Source: Cryptomeria japonica | Taxonomy: Eukaryota > Streptophyta > Pinopsida > Cupressales > Cupressaceae | Direction of reading: 5' to 3' | Length of the DNA stretch: 64,000 nucleotides | NCBI RefSeq assembly: GCF_030272615.1 | Contig: NC_081409.1 | Coordinates: 473,984,573-474,048,572, forward strand | In this document: piece by piece, positions 23,281 through 35,031 of the stretch | How the letters are laid out: each line of letters begins with the position of its first letter | Position numbering within the stretch: the stretch's first letter is position 1 | The notes under the pieces: generated by a model | Seen by the model: the letters and a program-made list of their open reading frames with translations, nothing else | Database searches by the model: none | Told to the model about the DNA's origin: nothing | Position numbers and translations under genes: made by a program

Positions 23281-24199
23281 AACTCCAGTATCCTTGTGAT
23301 GCATAAAACCCGAAAGGGTTGGGAGGCCTCTTAATTGAGCGAACTGTCGCATGTATGAACATTGGTATACTTCAAAACATTACTAGAAACCAATTGTTTT
23401 AGAGGCCCAAAAACCCTATTTTCTTGCTAGTGCAAGAGGTCAAACCTCCGAAGCTACCCCACATTGTTATTACTCATTGTTGAGATAGATGTCCCTCGAT
23501 TCATAAGATCGTTGGATCTTCAAGGTATGAGATTTTGGTGTGCCCAAGAAGTGATTGTCATGGTGGGGGAGCCAGTGCCGCCAAGTCTCTTTCTATTAAC
23601 CTTGTTCAGTATTTGGAGAAATCCAAGTGGGGACTCAACAAGTAGTATCCTCTTCCCAAGCCTAGGTTATGCATGCTATTGAGATTTTTCGATTGTGTTG
23701 AGACTCATGGAAATTGAGCTATTTTGACCTACCAAACATACACATTTGTGCTTAAATTTTGAACAACACACCTTCAAACATTGTGTCTTCTTGTTTGTCG
23801 TGTTTTCTTACCACAAAAAATCAACATTAAGATCTGGTCATTTATCAACAATTGCAAAATCTTGAACAGAAAACAAAAAATTAGCAATCCCCTCTCAACG
23901 CTTTTCAACTAGAATCAAAAGGTTGTTTAGTAGCTCTTACCATATCTTACAAACATGTTACATTACACTTCTAGGTTGTTCCCGCATCAGATTTATCATC
24001 TTGGGTATCGTTTGGACATCTCTAGTTAAGGTTAACTTACCTCATCAAGAGTCCATCATCTCCTAGATCGTCACATTTATCTTGGAACAGCATTTTGGGA
24101 CATTGCAATACAACCCTAAATTCATTTTCCATTTCATAACCCTCTTGGTCTTCCATATTTTTCATTTTCTTCCATCTTCCATTTTAGCCAAGGTCTTTC
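23281..24199 (+). other. element C leader, second part
   Basis: Continues the C leader after insertion A. It is weakly similar to the GC-richer leader block of A and B (GAGGTCAAACCTC at 23436-23448; GTGGGGGAGCCAGTG near 23565), then to the pre-gag region (TTGTGTCTTC, TTACCTCATCAAGAG). No coding region. Confidence 0.6.
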
Positions 24200-26146
24200 A
24201 TAGTTGAAACCCATTCACAAAGGATTAGAAAACAAGCCGAAGAAGCTCGACAATCTCTAAACATGAAAACATATGAGTTTGATGGAGATGAATTTTACAA
24301 CCCATAATCTTTTGAGAATCGCAGTAATCCACCAGATGTTGATAATTAGTCCATTGCTACAACAAACATTCAAGACACTATCTAATGCACAATTTAATAG
24401 TGGTTGAAGAAATCATGAGAAGAGACCATCAATCTTCTTATAATTGTTTGTTCAAAATGGTGCAAGATCACCCCATGACTTTGATGTGTCACAAATTTTG
24501 GAAGATGATCCCAATCAAAATAATGCTAGTGGTCATCATGGTGGACATAGATGTGAGTGTACCATGCCTGAGTCACCCTCATCCTTGTTTTAAAAACCCG
24601 AATTGATTGATACTCATGTTTCTACCAATGATGCTAGAAATACTCATGAACAACCTCATGCTCATCCTCTTCAAGGGCAAAGGAATACCAATGTATATGC
24701 TCAACAACAAGAGACTACCCAAGATCATGTCAATCCCTATGCAAGAAGACCATGTGTTAGATTTGGAAGAAATACACAAGATCAAGCTTACAATACCAAT
24801 TATTCCCATGGTCATGACACATACAATTGTCCTAAGCCTAGTGCTCCTCATCATAATACCATACCAAGCAGCCCTTACAAAAATTACATGCCCCCCCCAT
24901 ATGATCATATCTATGACCAATATCACCCTTACATGCATTACATTCCTCCTCCTCCTCCTGGTGGCTCAAGCATGGGAATCTCTCAAAGAGATAAAGCACC
25001 ACCTAGCAGTGATTTGCAACAACTTAAGGAATTGCAACATCAGATAGTGAGTATGCAAACACCAATAAAAGAATACATGATTAATGGCATGTGTTCTTAT
25101 CCGTATGATAGAAGTATACCAATGCCTCCTTTTCCTCATCATTTTGTGACACCAAAGTTTGACAATTATAAAGGAAAAGGAGATCCCAAGGCACACAGAG
25201 AATTTTCCACAGCTTGCATAGAGGTGGAAAAAGAGGATTCCTATCTGATGAGATTATTTCCACAAAGTTTAGGTGGACAAGTCACGAGATGGTTTTCATG
25301 ACTTTCGCCTGGGATCAAGTCATGGGGTGAGTTGGAAGAGGCATTTATACAACATTGAAACCGGGGTATCAATGACCACTTTATGCAACACAAAGCAAAA
25401 AAAATGGAGGGTCTTTTGCATCATTCTTAAAATGTTGGAGAAGTTTAGCTAGTCGTTGGCCTTGTCAAATTTCACAAAAACAAATGGTTAAGATGTTTAT
25501 GCAAAATGTGAACAAACAAATTGGATATGAGCTTCGAATGGCATGTTTATCTACCTTCATGGAAGTTATTGAAAAAGGTCTATCAATTGAGAAAGTCCTT
25601 ATTGAGCAAGGCGCCATCAAGTTATTTAAAGAGAACAAAGATAATCCCAATGGGAAAGAAAAACCCTGATTTTGGAACAAAAACAAGAATATTGTCAATG
25701 ATGGGGATGTGGATGCCAATATGGTCAAGCAAAATCTAACTTTCCCTAGTGCTAGTTTGTCCAACAATCAAGGGAATACACAAAGAGCACCAAGACCTCC
25801 AAGTAAGTACACACCTTTGGGAGAACCAATTGAAACCGCATTGAAGAAGTTGGTTGCCAATAAACTCATCACATTGCCCAATAATCAACCATTTGAACCA
25901 AGGGTAAAACCTACATGGTGGAATGGTGATGAATTTTGCGAATATCACAAGAGAATGGTCCATAAGACTACTAATTGTCACAAATTGAAGAATCTCATCC
26001 AAGATCTTATGGACAATGTCACAATAGAAGTTGATGGTCACACTTCCAATCAAAGACATGTGAAGTTAAAGGCATCGTTTCCAAAACATGATAAGTCAAA
26101 GGCCTCAAAAATAGACAATAATGTCAATTATACTAATGTCTTATGA
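24200..26146 (+). pseudogene. gag of element C, degenerate
   Basis: The start codon is ATA instead of ATG (24200), followed by VETHSQ equivalent to the gag start of A and B. Many stops in the first 400 bp. 24603-25301 encodes the His/Pro/Tyr-rich region and the start of the capsid domain (PMPPFPHHFVTPKF, LMRLFPQSLGGQ). 25484-25669 and 25709-26146 carry the rest, including a changed finger CEYHKRMVHKTTNC (C-X2-H-X4-H-X4-C kept). Several frameshifts lie between 25300 and 25710. Clearly inactive. Confidence 0.85.
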
Positions 26147-26149
26147 TTA

Positions 26150-26883
26150 CACAGTCAACCATATTTCGAAATTGGACAACCATGTGTCTACCATAACTAT
26201 AAAAGGAAAAGCCCCCAAATGCAATGCCACTACTCATAGGGATAAAGTTACTTTACAAGGTGTTGCACCCAAAATGACTTCATCTTCATCCGATAACCAA
26301 TATGACCTTGTAGATCAATTGGGAAAGACACCTGCTCTTATTTCAATCCTTGAGATTTTGCGCATTTCACCCTCACACAAGGCTATTTTGAAAAAAATCT
26401 TGAGAGACATCTGTTCCTGCCAATTTGAACATGGACCAGTTTCAAGCCATGGTGGGACATCTTTCTACCCCTCATTGCCTTACATTCATAGAAGCGGATG
26501 ACAAATCTCCACAACAATCGCACAATGCACTTCACATTGAAGCTTTCCTCCATAAACACTTCATAAAGCAAGTCTTCATAGATGTAGGAGCAGGTCTGCA
26601 TATTTGTACATTGAAAGCTATCATACAACTGGGATACTTTGAAAATGTTGTGGATTCTAGAAAGAAAATCACCATAAAGGCATATGATGATGATGAATGC
26701 TCCTCAAAAGGAACATTCACTCTACCGCTAAGGGTTAGGCCAACAACAAAGGATGTGGTTTGCCAAGTCCTTGATCTTGATCTCACATACAATATACTTT
26801 TAGGACGACCATGGATACATGCAATGAGAGCAATGCCTTTGACTTGCCACCAATGCATCAAGTTCCCACATAATGGAACATAA
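26150..26883 (+). pseudogene. protease region of element C
   Basis: After a gag-protease linker (QLGKTPALISILEILRIS about 26310-26370), 26425-26883 encodes the retropepsin-like domain with FIDVGAGLHIC, where B has LIDGGVGLNIC, and NILLGRPWIHAM. The D-[TS]-G type catalytic motif is further altered here (DVG). It ends in a stop after FPHNGT. Confidence 0.8.
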
Positions 26884-27390
26884 GTCACAGTTAAAGGTGA
26901 TCCAAATCCATACATATATTGCAACAATCTTTTACTAAACAATAGTCCCAATCAATCGATAGGCTACTCCATCTTTAGCATACATTGATCCAGAATCATT
27001 AAAAACCTCCACTTCAAAGCAAGCAAATCTTAAAGGAAAATTCAAGGACAAAGGCATGGGAGAATATAATCTAAATCAGACCATGTATCTGCTTAGGCAA
27101 TTAATAGACTCTCCTAAGAATTATGGTACACCACATCCTTCAAAGCAAATATCAACAATCATCATAAAATAGGATCCCAGTACTTTTAAGAAATGGGGTG
27201 AAATGGAGGAAAAAGACATCTACAAGATGTTTTACACGGAACCAGAAGAACAACCTAATCAAGACCACATCACAATACCAGTTGAAAACTATGGAAAAAG
27301 CTTCAAGTTTCTACAAAAGATGGGATATGATGGAAAAGGTCATCTTGGCCTACAAAAGAAAGGTATTGTGGAACAATTACAACCTAAATT
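26884..27390 (+). pseudogene. G-patch region of element C, cut by element B
   Basis: About 27203-27390 encodes a G-patch-like segment (NYGKSFKFLQKMGYDGKGHL) matching B 34140-34260. Reading continues across insertion B at 43968 (QRIKGLGF), confirming the target site. Stops and frameshifts occur upstream of 27200. Confidence 0.75.
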
Positions 27391-27395
27391 AGTAC
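27391..27395 (+). repeat. target-site duplication of element B, left (AGTAC)
   Basis: AGTAC before B, repeated at 43963-43967; joining the flanks restores the reading sense of element C pol. Confidence 0.92.
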
Positions 27396-28176
27396 TATAG
27401 ACACCTAAAATTGTCATGTCTAATTAAATAAATATCTTTATTTATTTAATTATTTTAAACCTAATTTTTCTATTAATTAAATAAATTTTTATTTATTTAT
27501 TTAATTCATTTATCCTCTTCTAGCCTTATTTCTCATTTAAATAAATACATTTATTTATTTAAATTATCATTTTCCTAAATTAAATAAATATCTTATTTAT
27601 TTAATTATCCCACTTCTTCTATTAATTAAATAAATCTTTATTTATTTAATTAATTCATTAACCTTTTCCACCTATGACACGTGTCATTCATCTCTTAATT
27701 CATACACTACCTACCCTCTCATTATTTTCTTATTTTCTCTACCTACCCTTTAATCATAGTGGACCATTTATCTTGTACACCTCTCAATCTTATCCCTTTG
27801 TTTCTTATAGTGTCTTCTATATAAGGAGATGCTTCCTTCATTATCAAACCCTGACTACTTGATCAATTGACGACACTACGCCTTTGTACTTTCATATGTG
27901 ATCCTACTTGCAACCACATTTCCGTTCTTTGTTGAGCTCTTGTGCACATAAAATCTGAGAGCAAATATATCAAGCAAGATCAATGGACATAAGAAGAATG
28001 GAGATTCAAATCCTATTGGACATGTGATGGTATAATCTTTGTGATTTCATTTGATTTTCATTGTCTTAGGTAATCTTCATATGTTATGGTGGATCTTTGT
28101 TGTTGTTAGGCTAGGGTTTTGTGGATGAATTCGTTGAGTCTTTCAACATTGATGTTATCCATTTTCACCATAAACA
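27396..28176 (+). repeat. 5' LTR of element B
   Basis: 781 bp, starting TATAGACACC (TG mutated to TA) and ending ATAAACA. TATA box 27818-27824. Five AT palindromes (TTAATTAAATAAAT arms) at about 27421-27451, 27472-27508, 27536-27565, 27577-27606 and 27622-27655. Confidence 0.95.
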
Positions 28177-28200
28177 TTTTGGCACGCACGGTGGGACATA
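28177..28200 (+). other. primer-binding region of element B
   Basis: TTTTGGCACGCACGGTGGGA directly after the 5' LTR, conserved in A and C. Confidence 0.7.
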
Positions 28201-28329
28201 GATTTTTGTTAGATCTGTGTGTTTTTGCAGGTTTTCCTAACCATATATTGTTGTTTTGTAAAACAGATTGGAGAATAACCTTGTGCAGCTAGGGTTTTAG
28301 ACACAAAATCAAGATCTTGGAGAGATTCG

Positions 28330-29190
28330 ATCATATCTCACAAACGGCTTAGATATTTTGCACCAAATTTTTTTTTGCAAGTTGAAGACAGTTTCAAGAG
28401 CTCTCAAAGAAAAATTCAGATCTATTGGAGCATATTTTAATTTTCTATAAAAATTTTATGAATTTTCATAAATAAAAAAAATTGAGAGCAAATGATCGAA
28501 TTTTTCAAATTTTCTTACATTTTTGGAAATCTCTCATAATTATACATAGGATCTGTTCTTTTTTATTTTAATTTTGATGCAAAATATTTCCTAAAAAATC
28601 GGATCTTTAAAAATTAGGGTTTTTCATTATTTTGATCAGATCTCACAAACAGCTCTGAATTTTGGCATCAAATTATTTTTACAGGTCGAGAACATTATCA
28701 GAAATTGGCAATAAAAAAATCAGATTTTTTGGAGCATATTGGAAATTTCTATGAATTTTTTATGTATATTCTTGAAAAATTAATTTTGAGAGTAAATGAG
28801 TGAATTTTTCAGATTTTCTTACATTTTTTGAAAGCTCTCATAATTATACACATACTCTATTTTTTGTTATTTTAAATTTGATGCAAAATCATTCCTCAAA
28901 AATCAGATCTTTGAATATTAGGGTTTTGCATTATTTTGCTCATATCTCACAAACTATTCGGATTTGTTACAGGAATTGTTTTATGCAAGTTTGGAAGACC
29001 CTTAGGAGTGTCTAGTAAAAATTGCAAATTTTTTGGATCAATTTTGCATTTTATATGATTTTTTTATGATTTTTCATAAAAAAAAAAATTTGGAGCAAAT
29101 TAGCAAATTTTTTGGATTTTCTTACATTTCTAGAAATTTCTTGAAATTTTACAGGTGGTCTTTTTTATGATGAATCGGATCTTTGAATTG
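28330..29190 (+). repeat. three ~305-bp tandem units in leader of B
   Basis: The phrase CATATCTCACAAAC or CAGATCTCACAAAC starts at 28332, 28637 and 28941 (spacing 305 and 304). Each unit then has GCAAGTTTGGAAGA-like, TTTTGGAGCAAAT-like and TTTTCTTACATTTTTGGAAA segments. Units are diverged but collinear. Confidence 0.85.
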
Positions 29191-29459
29191 GTAAAAAAAA
29201 ACCGCATTGTTGAAGGCCCCTATTTCACAAAGTCTTTTGGATCTAAAATTTACCTAACTTGTGTGCTTGCAGGAGGGGTATTATTGCAAAACTACTAAGA
29301 GATCTTTGTTGCAGAATTTTGGCTAGGGTTTTTAATCTTTATTGTGTGCCTTATTTTCATAGACTACCAAACACTTCAATTGGTGCACTAAAATTGAACT
29401 AGTGTCTTTTGTGTCTTGAGCAATAGGCTTTTTTTGTTTAATCTTTAGAGGGCTTGTCT

Positions 29460-30010
29460 CCCCGTGTGGTCATTAGGACTACTAGTGAGGAGAGAATGAC
29501 CCAAGTGGTAGTCAGGAAAACCCACCTCTTCCGAACCACTATAAACAATTGTATCCATGGTGAAACTATGGATAATGTGTGCTGATTAGTTTATACCGAC
29601 ACTATGTCTCCCCATAAGCTCGTTTGATCAAATTTATTTGATCAGTTGTAGGGCGTAACCCCTACCAGCTGGGAGCCTTTTGTATTTACAGAGCTGAAAG
29701 TGTTGCATGTATGGCCACACGAGCGGATGCCCTTACTAGCACCTTTTTGTTTTAGAAGCCAAAATCCTTCTAGTTGTTGGGGCAGGAGGTCGGACCTCTG
29801 GTAGCGGCCCACACACATACGATTCCTAGTAGAGATACAAAGTACGCCACGAGGAGTTTTTGTGGGGACTGATGCTTGGCTGCCCCGAGAAGTGAGTGTC
29901 GAGGGTGGAGCCAGTGGGGTCAAGCATCTAAGTATCCACTCTGAATAGCGTAGCCTCAGGGGAAACTCCATGTGGGATCAACAACTATTGTCTTGGCCAC
30001 CCCTAAGAAT
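29460..30010 (+). other. conserved GC-richer leader block with hairpin (B)
   Basis: Less AT-rich than its surroundings and almost the same as A 20640-21200. A 5-bp stem hairpin GAGGTCGGACCTC lies at 29786-29798, followed by TGGTAGCGGCCC. Candidate RNA structure; the role is inference. Confidence 0.5.
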
Positions 30011-30254
30011 TGTGCTTGACTTATTTTAAGCAATCAAACATTCAAGACCAAACACCAAAACATTGTGTCTTTTGTGTCTTCAAGTGTATGCAAAACAATT
30101 TTACATCAAACAACACACTTTTCTTTAAGTCAATTTGAGTCTAAACACTTGCAAACATTGAGTCCTCATCAACACTGTGTTCTCTTGTCACGAAAAATAG
30201 TCAAACATTCAGATTTGGTCACAACAAAACAACTTCACAGATTGGAAAAATTGC

Positions 30255-30440
30255 ACAAAGTTTGCAGAAACGTGTTTGTGTCTTTTGAGCAACGTTACAT
30301 TTACAGCATCTCAAAAATGCGTTTGTGTCTGACAGAACCACGTCTATGTCATTTAAGCGCATCTGTGTCTGACAGAATAGTGTATATGTCCTTTAAGCGC
30401 GTCTATGAAGTATACAGGCACGTTTGTGTTCAGAATTGAA
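30255..30440 (+). repeat. ~20-bp minisatellite array in the gag leader of B
   Basis: About seven to eight units of 20-21 bp, e.g. AAATGCGTTTGTGTCTGACA, AGCGCATCTGTGTCTGACAG and AGCGCGTCTATGAAGTATAC. Core G-C-R-C-G-T-Y-T-R-T-G. Confidence 0.8.
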
Positions 30441-30919
30441 AACTTTCATAATCCAGCAAACAAGGAACAATCAATTTCAGACTTATTGAGCTTCTTAGGT
30501 ATCTCTTCAGGTTTTCATCTAGAATTAAACATGTCTTTGGGTCTCACAAATTCCATCATTGCTTTACACCTTACATTACATTCACATTTGTCTAAACTTG
30601 AGTCAAAAGGTCACTTGCTTGTCCTCATCATACTTTGTCAACACATTACATACAACAACATTTTGCTAAGTGGTCCCTCATCAAGGTTTATCACCTTTGG
30701 GTCTCATTTGGTCTTACTTAGAGTCAAGGTCAACTTACCTCATCAAGAGAAACTATCATCTCTTTGGAAGTCACACCTACTCTACTACACACATACTTGG
30801 TCTTACACTTTGGACATTGCAAGTAAACTTCAGATTCATTTACATTCCATCCAACTCTTGGTTTTCCATACTCTTTCCATTTTCATCTAGTCACAAACAT
30901 CTTGGTCAATACCTAGTTC

Positions 30920-32830
30920 ATGGTTGAAACCCGTTCCCAAAAATCTAGGAGAGAAGCTAAAGAGGCTCAAGAGTCCGCAAACATGAGTTCCTATGAATAT
31001 GACAATGACATCTTTTTCAATTCTGATCATACTACATTACTTGACATGGATGCCTATAGAAACATTCCAAATGTTGAGCACATGGACACTATAAACAATA
31101 ATGATACACACAATGACAATATGGACAACTTTTCCATACATTCAGAAGAAGTGGAAGACACCATTATGGATCCCCATTTCAATATATTGGTTGAGGAAAT
31201 AATGAAGAGAGATAGACAATATTTCTTACAAGTGATGGCACATAGTGGAGCCAAGATCCCTCATGATTTTGACATGTCTAAAATAATGGAAAATCGACCT
31301 TTGCAACAATCTCACTCCAACATGGATCAAAGGAGGCCTAATAGTGGAGGCAATAGAGGACCACATATGGTGCTTGAATCACCATCATCTTTGTTTCAAA
31401 AACCCGAGGTCCCATACACACATGGTCAAACATATGATACTCACCTTCGCAAACCATTATGGAAGTCTTATGTAGAAAAATATGCTCAATCACATGCCAA
31501 TTCTAAGGATCAACCACCAAAGCAATTGGATACTCAAAGGCATGCTCAAAATTTGGACACAAGTAAACCTCGTGTCAAATTTGGGGGCAACACACTAGAA
31601 CAAACTCATGACATTCCTATAGAGTATGGTATACATGGACAAAGCAGATATTCCATTCCTCAACATGACTCTATACCAAGTGGTCCATATTCACAACATC
31701 ATTATAGACCTCCTCCATATGAACATGTGTATGATCAATATCATCCATATATGCAACATGCTCCTCCTCCACTCGGTGGTTCAAACATGGGGTTTGGTCC
31801 AAGAAGTCGGTCTCCACCTAAGAACAATTTGGAACAGCAAATCAGGGACTTACAAAAGAAAATGGAGGACATAAATACACCAAAGCCAACATACACAATG
31901 AGAGACATATGTCCCTATCCATTTGACAAAAGCATTCCAATGCCTCCATTTCCTACACACTTTGTGACACCTAAGTTTAATAAGTATAGAGGAAAAGGGG
32001 ATCCTAAGGCACATATAAGATAGTTTTTTACAACTTGCATTGAGGTAGCAGCAGAAGAGACATATTTGATGAGATTATTCCCACAGAGCTTAGGTGATCA
32101 AGCTATGGAATGGTTCTCCCAACTTCCACCTGGTATTAAGTCATGGGGTGACTTAGCAAAGGCATTTATCCAACATTTCTCATACAACATAGAGACAGAC
32201 ATATCAGTCACTACCTTGTGCAGCACCAAGCAAAAGGATGGAGAGTCTTTTTCATCATTTTTACAAAGATGGAGAAATCTAGCCAGCAGATGCTCTTGTG
32301 AAATTCCACAATAGCAAATGGTAGAGATGTTCACCCAAAATGTTAACAAATACATTGGTTATGACTTAAGAAAAGCTTGTTTGTCTACCTTCAAGGACGT
32401 CATTGAAAAAGGCTTAGTGACAGAAAAGGTCCTAATTGAGCAAGGCATTGTCAAAATATTCAAGGAAAACAAAGATGACTTTAAAGGAAAAGATAAGCCA
32501 AGATTTTGGAATAAAAACAAGAACACAGTCAATGATGGTGTTGATGCCAATACAGTACAACCCAAAATCATTTTTTCTGGATCAAGCTCTACAAACAATC
32601 AGGTGAATACTCAAACAACTTCCAAATCACGAAGGAAGTACACAAGATAATCGCAATTCCAGATTTTCCTCCATATGAGCCAAAGGTTAAACCAAATTGG
32701 TGGAATGATGATGAGTATTGTGAATTTCATAAAAGAAAGGGTCATAAAATAGGAAATTGCCATCGACTGAAGAACATCATACAAGATCTTATTGATAGAG
32801 GTGACATTGAGATTGAAGAACACTCATCCA
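30920..32830 (+). pseudogene. gag of element B
   Basis: ATG at 30920 (MVETRSQKSRRE), same start as A. N-terminal acidic region, then Tyr/His/Pro-rich segment (residues about 240-310), capsid domain from about residue 340 (LMRLFPQSLGDQAMEWFSQL, SSFLQRWRNLASRC) and finger C-X2-H-X4-H-X4-C at about 32720-32765 (CEFHKRKGHKIGNC). Same-frame stops at 32021 and 32312. A deletion of about 49 nt near 32645, relative to A, shifts the frame and removes the GEPLESVFKKL segment. Gag forms the particle that carries the RNA. Confidence 0.9.
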
Positions 32831-33900
32831 ATCAAGAACATGAAATGTTTAAGGAACCATTCCCAAAACATGACAAGGGAAAAGCTATAGCCACAGATGA
32901 CCAAACCAACTATACCAGAGCATCCTATAACTATGATTCCACTACCAATCACATTTTGATGGATAATTATGTCTCTACCATTATCATCAAGGACAAAACG
33001 CCTGAGAATTCTACCCAAAGACCCAAGATTGTCCTAAAAGGCATCGGATCTTCTTCCGAACCTACCTCTGAATGTAATGTTACAACTCGTCGAGGTAAAT
33101 TCACTTTGCAAGGTGCTCCAGCTAAAAACACCGTTTCTTCATCAACCAAACCTGAGTATGACCTTGTAGAACAGTTAGGGAAGACACCCGCTCTCATCTC
33201 CATCCTTGAACTCTTACGCATATCCCCCGCACATAAAGCTATTCTTGACAAAATCTTGAGAGACACTGTTGTACCTACTGATCTGAACGTGGACCAGTTT
33301 CAGGCCATGGTGGGATACCTTTCCATTCCACAATCCCTTACATTCACAGAAGCCTATGACGCCTCCGTGAGTCAACCACATAATGCACCTTTACACATCG
33401 AAGCCTTCATACACAAACATCGAATAAAACGAGTCTTGATAGATGGAGGAGTGGGTCTAAACATTTGCACATTGAGCACTATTAAACAATTGGGATATTA
33501 TGATAAAGTTGTGAATTCTACAAACAAAATTACCATCAAAGCATATGATGATGAAGAACGTTCATCCAAGGGCACGGTCATTTTACCTCTCAGAGTTGGG
33601 CCAGTTACAAAGGATGTGGTTTGTCAAGTCCTAGACCTGGATCTCACATACAATATATTACTAGGACATCCTTGGATTCATGAAATGAGGGCAGTCCCAT
33701 CTACATATCACTAATGCATTAAGTTTCCTCACAATGGAGTTGAGATAATAGTTAACAGTGATCCTAATCCATTCATATACTGCAATAACTTGAGACCGAA
33801 AACTGAGATGATCATTCCAAGTAATAGGGAAGTTTTCCCTTCTTCTGCATACATTGATCCTAAATCATTAAAACCTTCGACCTCAAAATAAGGTGAGCTT
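32831..33900 (+). pseudogene. protease of element B
   Basis: An open frame at 32845-33714 covers the linker (EQLGKTPALISILELL, about residue 105) and the retropepsin-like domain with LIDGGVGLNIC (aspartate at 33442-33444) and NILLGHPWIHEM. Retropepsins normally have D-T-G or D-S-G; DGG is also present in A, so it may be a family feature. A TAA replaces the Gln of the A sequence at about 33712, and more stops follow to 33915. It would cleave the Gag-Pol polyprotein. Confidence 0.85.
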
Positions 33901-33924
33901 AAAGGGAAATTTTAGGACAAGGGC

Positions 33925-35031
33925 ATGGGTGAATACACTTTGAATCAAACCACGTGCTTACAACAAGTTATGAGTTCACCAAAAGAATATGGAAGACCAC
34001 ATCCTAATAAGCAGGTATCTATCATTATACTCAAATGGGACCCTACTATCTTTCAAAGATGGGGTGAACTGGAAGAAGAAGACTTATACAACATGCTTTA
34101 CAAAGACCTTGAAAATGATACACAAGATCACATCAGCATACCATGTGAAAAGTATGGCAAAGGATTCAAGATCCTACAAAAATTTGGGTATGATGGCAAA
34201 AGTCCTCTTGGCTTAAGGAAGGAAGGCATTATTGAACCTTTACAACCTAAATTGACATTCAAAAAGGAATGCTCAGAAGGACTTGGTTTCATGACTTCCA
34301 AGGCAAACACTCAAAAGACAGGAGAAGCATTACAAATCAGAGCTGCCAAAATTCAACAAGAGAATTGCTATTCCACAGACTCCAATGAATGGGAATGGGA
34401 TTCAGACAAATCCTCCAGTGACTATGAACTCATCAAGACATTCAGAGAACCAGGTGAACCCACAGAAGAAGAGGAATTTTATAGAAAATTCAAAGTTGGT
34501 CAAGAAGCAACCCCTAAGGACCCCATACAGTCCTTGCCTCTAGGTTCTAGGTTGAAATCACATAGAATGAGAACACCTGTCCCAGAATGCGCTACTAGTG
34601 ATGATAATTTGGATTCATTCACGATCGAGATAGATGAGGAGAGTGCCAACGATGACCTCAATGACTACCTCGACATACCTAAATATAACTGCATTTTCAC
34701 TCTTAGCCCCGCTAACTTCGAAGACATCAAAGGCCTTCCCCTTGTTCACCACCAACTCATTGACTGGGACCATGAAGGACCTGCACAGTTTGATACATTC
34801 CAAAATGATGAAGCCTTTATTGATTATCTAGGCATACGAGATGATCTTCCCCTTGGGGACCATAAGGCAGGATACACTACAGAACTCAATAGCGTGGCAT
34901 ATTTTGGTGAGGGTGTCGGGCCTTCCAATGACAAAAACATAAAAATAAAAACAAATCAAGGGTCTTATAGCGAAAACCACGTTGAGGCGCTGTCTGACCC
35001 CAAAAAAAGTAAAAAGAAAGGATGTATCTAA
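33925..35031 (+). pseudogene. G-patch domain and acidic linker of element B pol
   Basis: A 368-codon frame between protease and RT. Residues about 75-112 form a G-patch-like motif (YGKGFKILQKFGYDGKSPLG), a short glycine-rich nucleic-acid-binding fold; in some retroviruses it also sits after the protease. The rest is acidic (EEDLYNML, EWEWDSDKSSSDYE) without a known domain. The frame shifts near 35000-35030 into the RT frame. Confidence 0.75.

Larger units (their letters stand above)
28201..30919 (+). other. long non-coding leader of element B
   Basis: Contains three ~305-bp tandem units (28330-29190), a conserved GC-richer block (29460-30010), the ~20-bp minisatellite (30255-30440) and a C/T-rich pre-gag segment. 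Several open frames of 80-160 codons occur on both strands but have no recognisable domains. Confidence 0.8.

Noticed and set aside
24579-25263. Minus-strand open frames inside element C gag
   Set aside because: Shadow frames of the gag sequence, which matches gag of A and B on the plus strand.
29642-29971. Antisense open frame in the leader of B, with a partner in A (20688-20900), sharing most residues
   Set aside because: The two regions are more than 90 percent identical as DNA, so protein similarity follows. The A frame is shorter, C has no equivalent, and no domain or start context supports it.
30065-30927. Sense open frames of 85-160 codons in the B leader
   Set aside because: They run through the minisatellite and the C/T-rich segment, are broken in A, and end next to the gag start. 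They look like chance frames.
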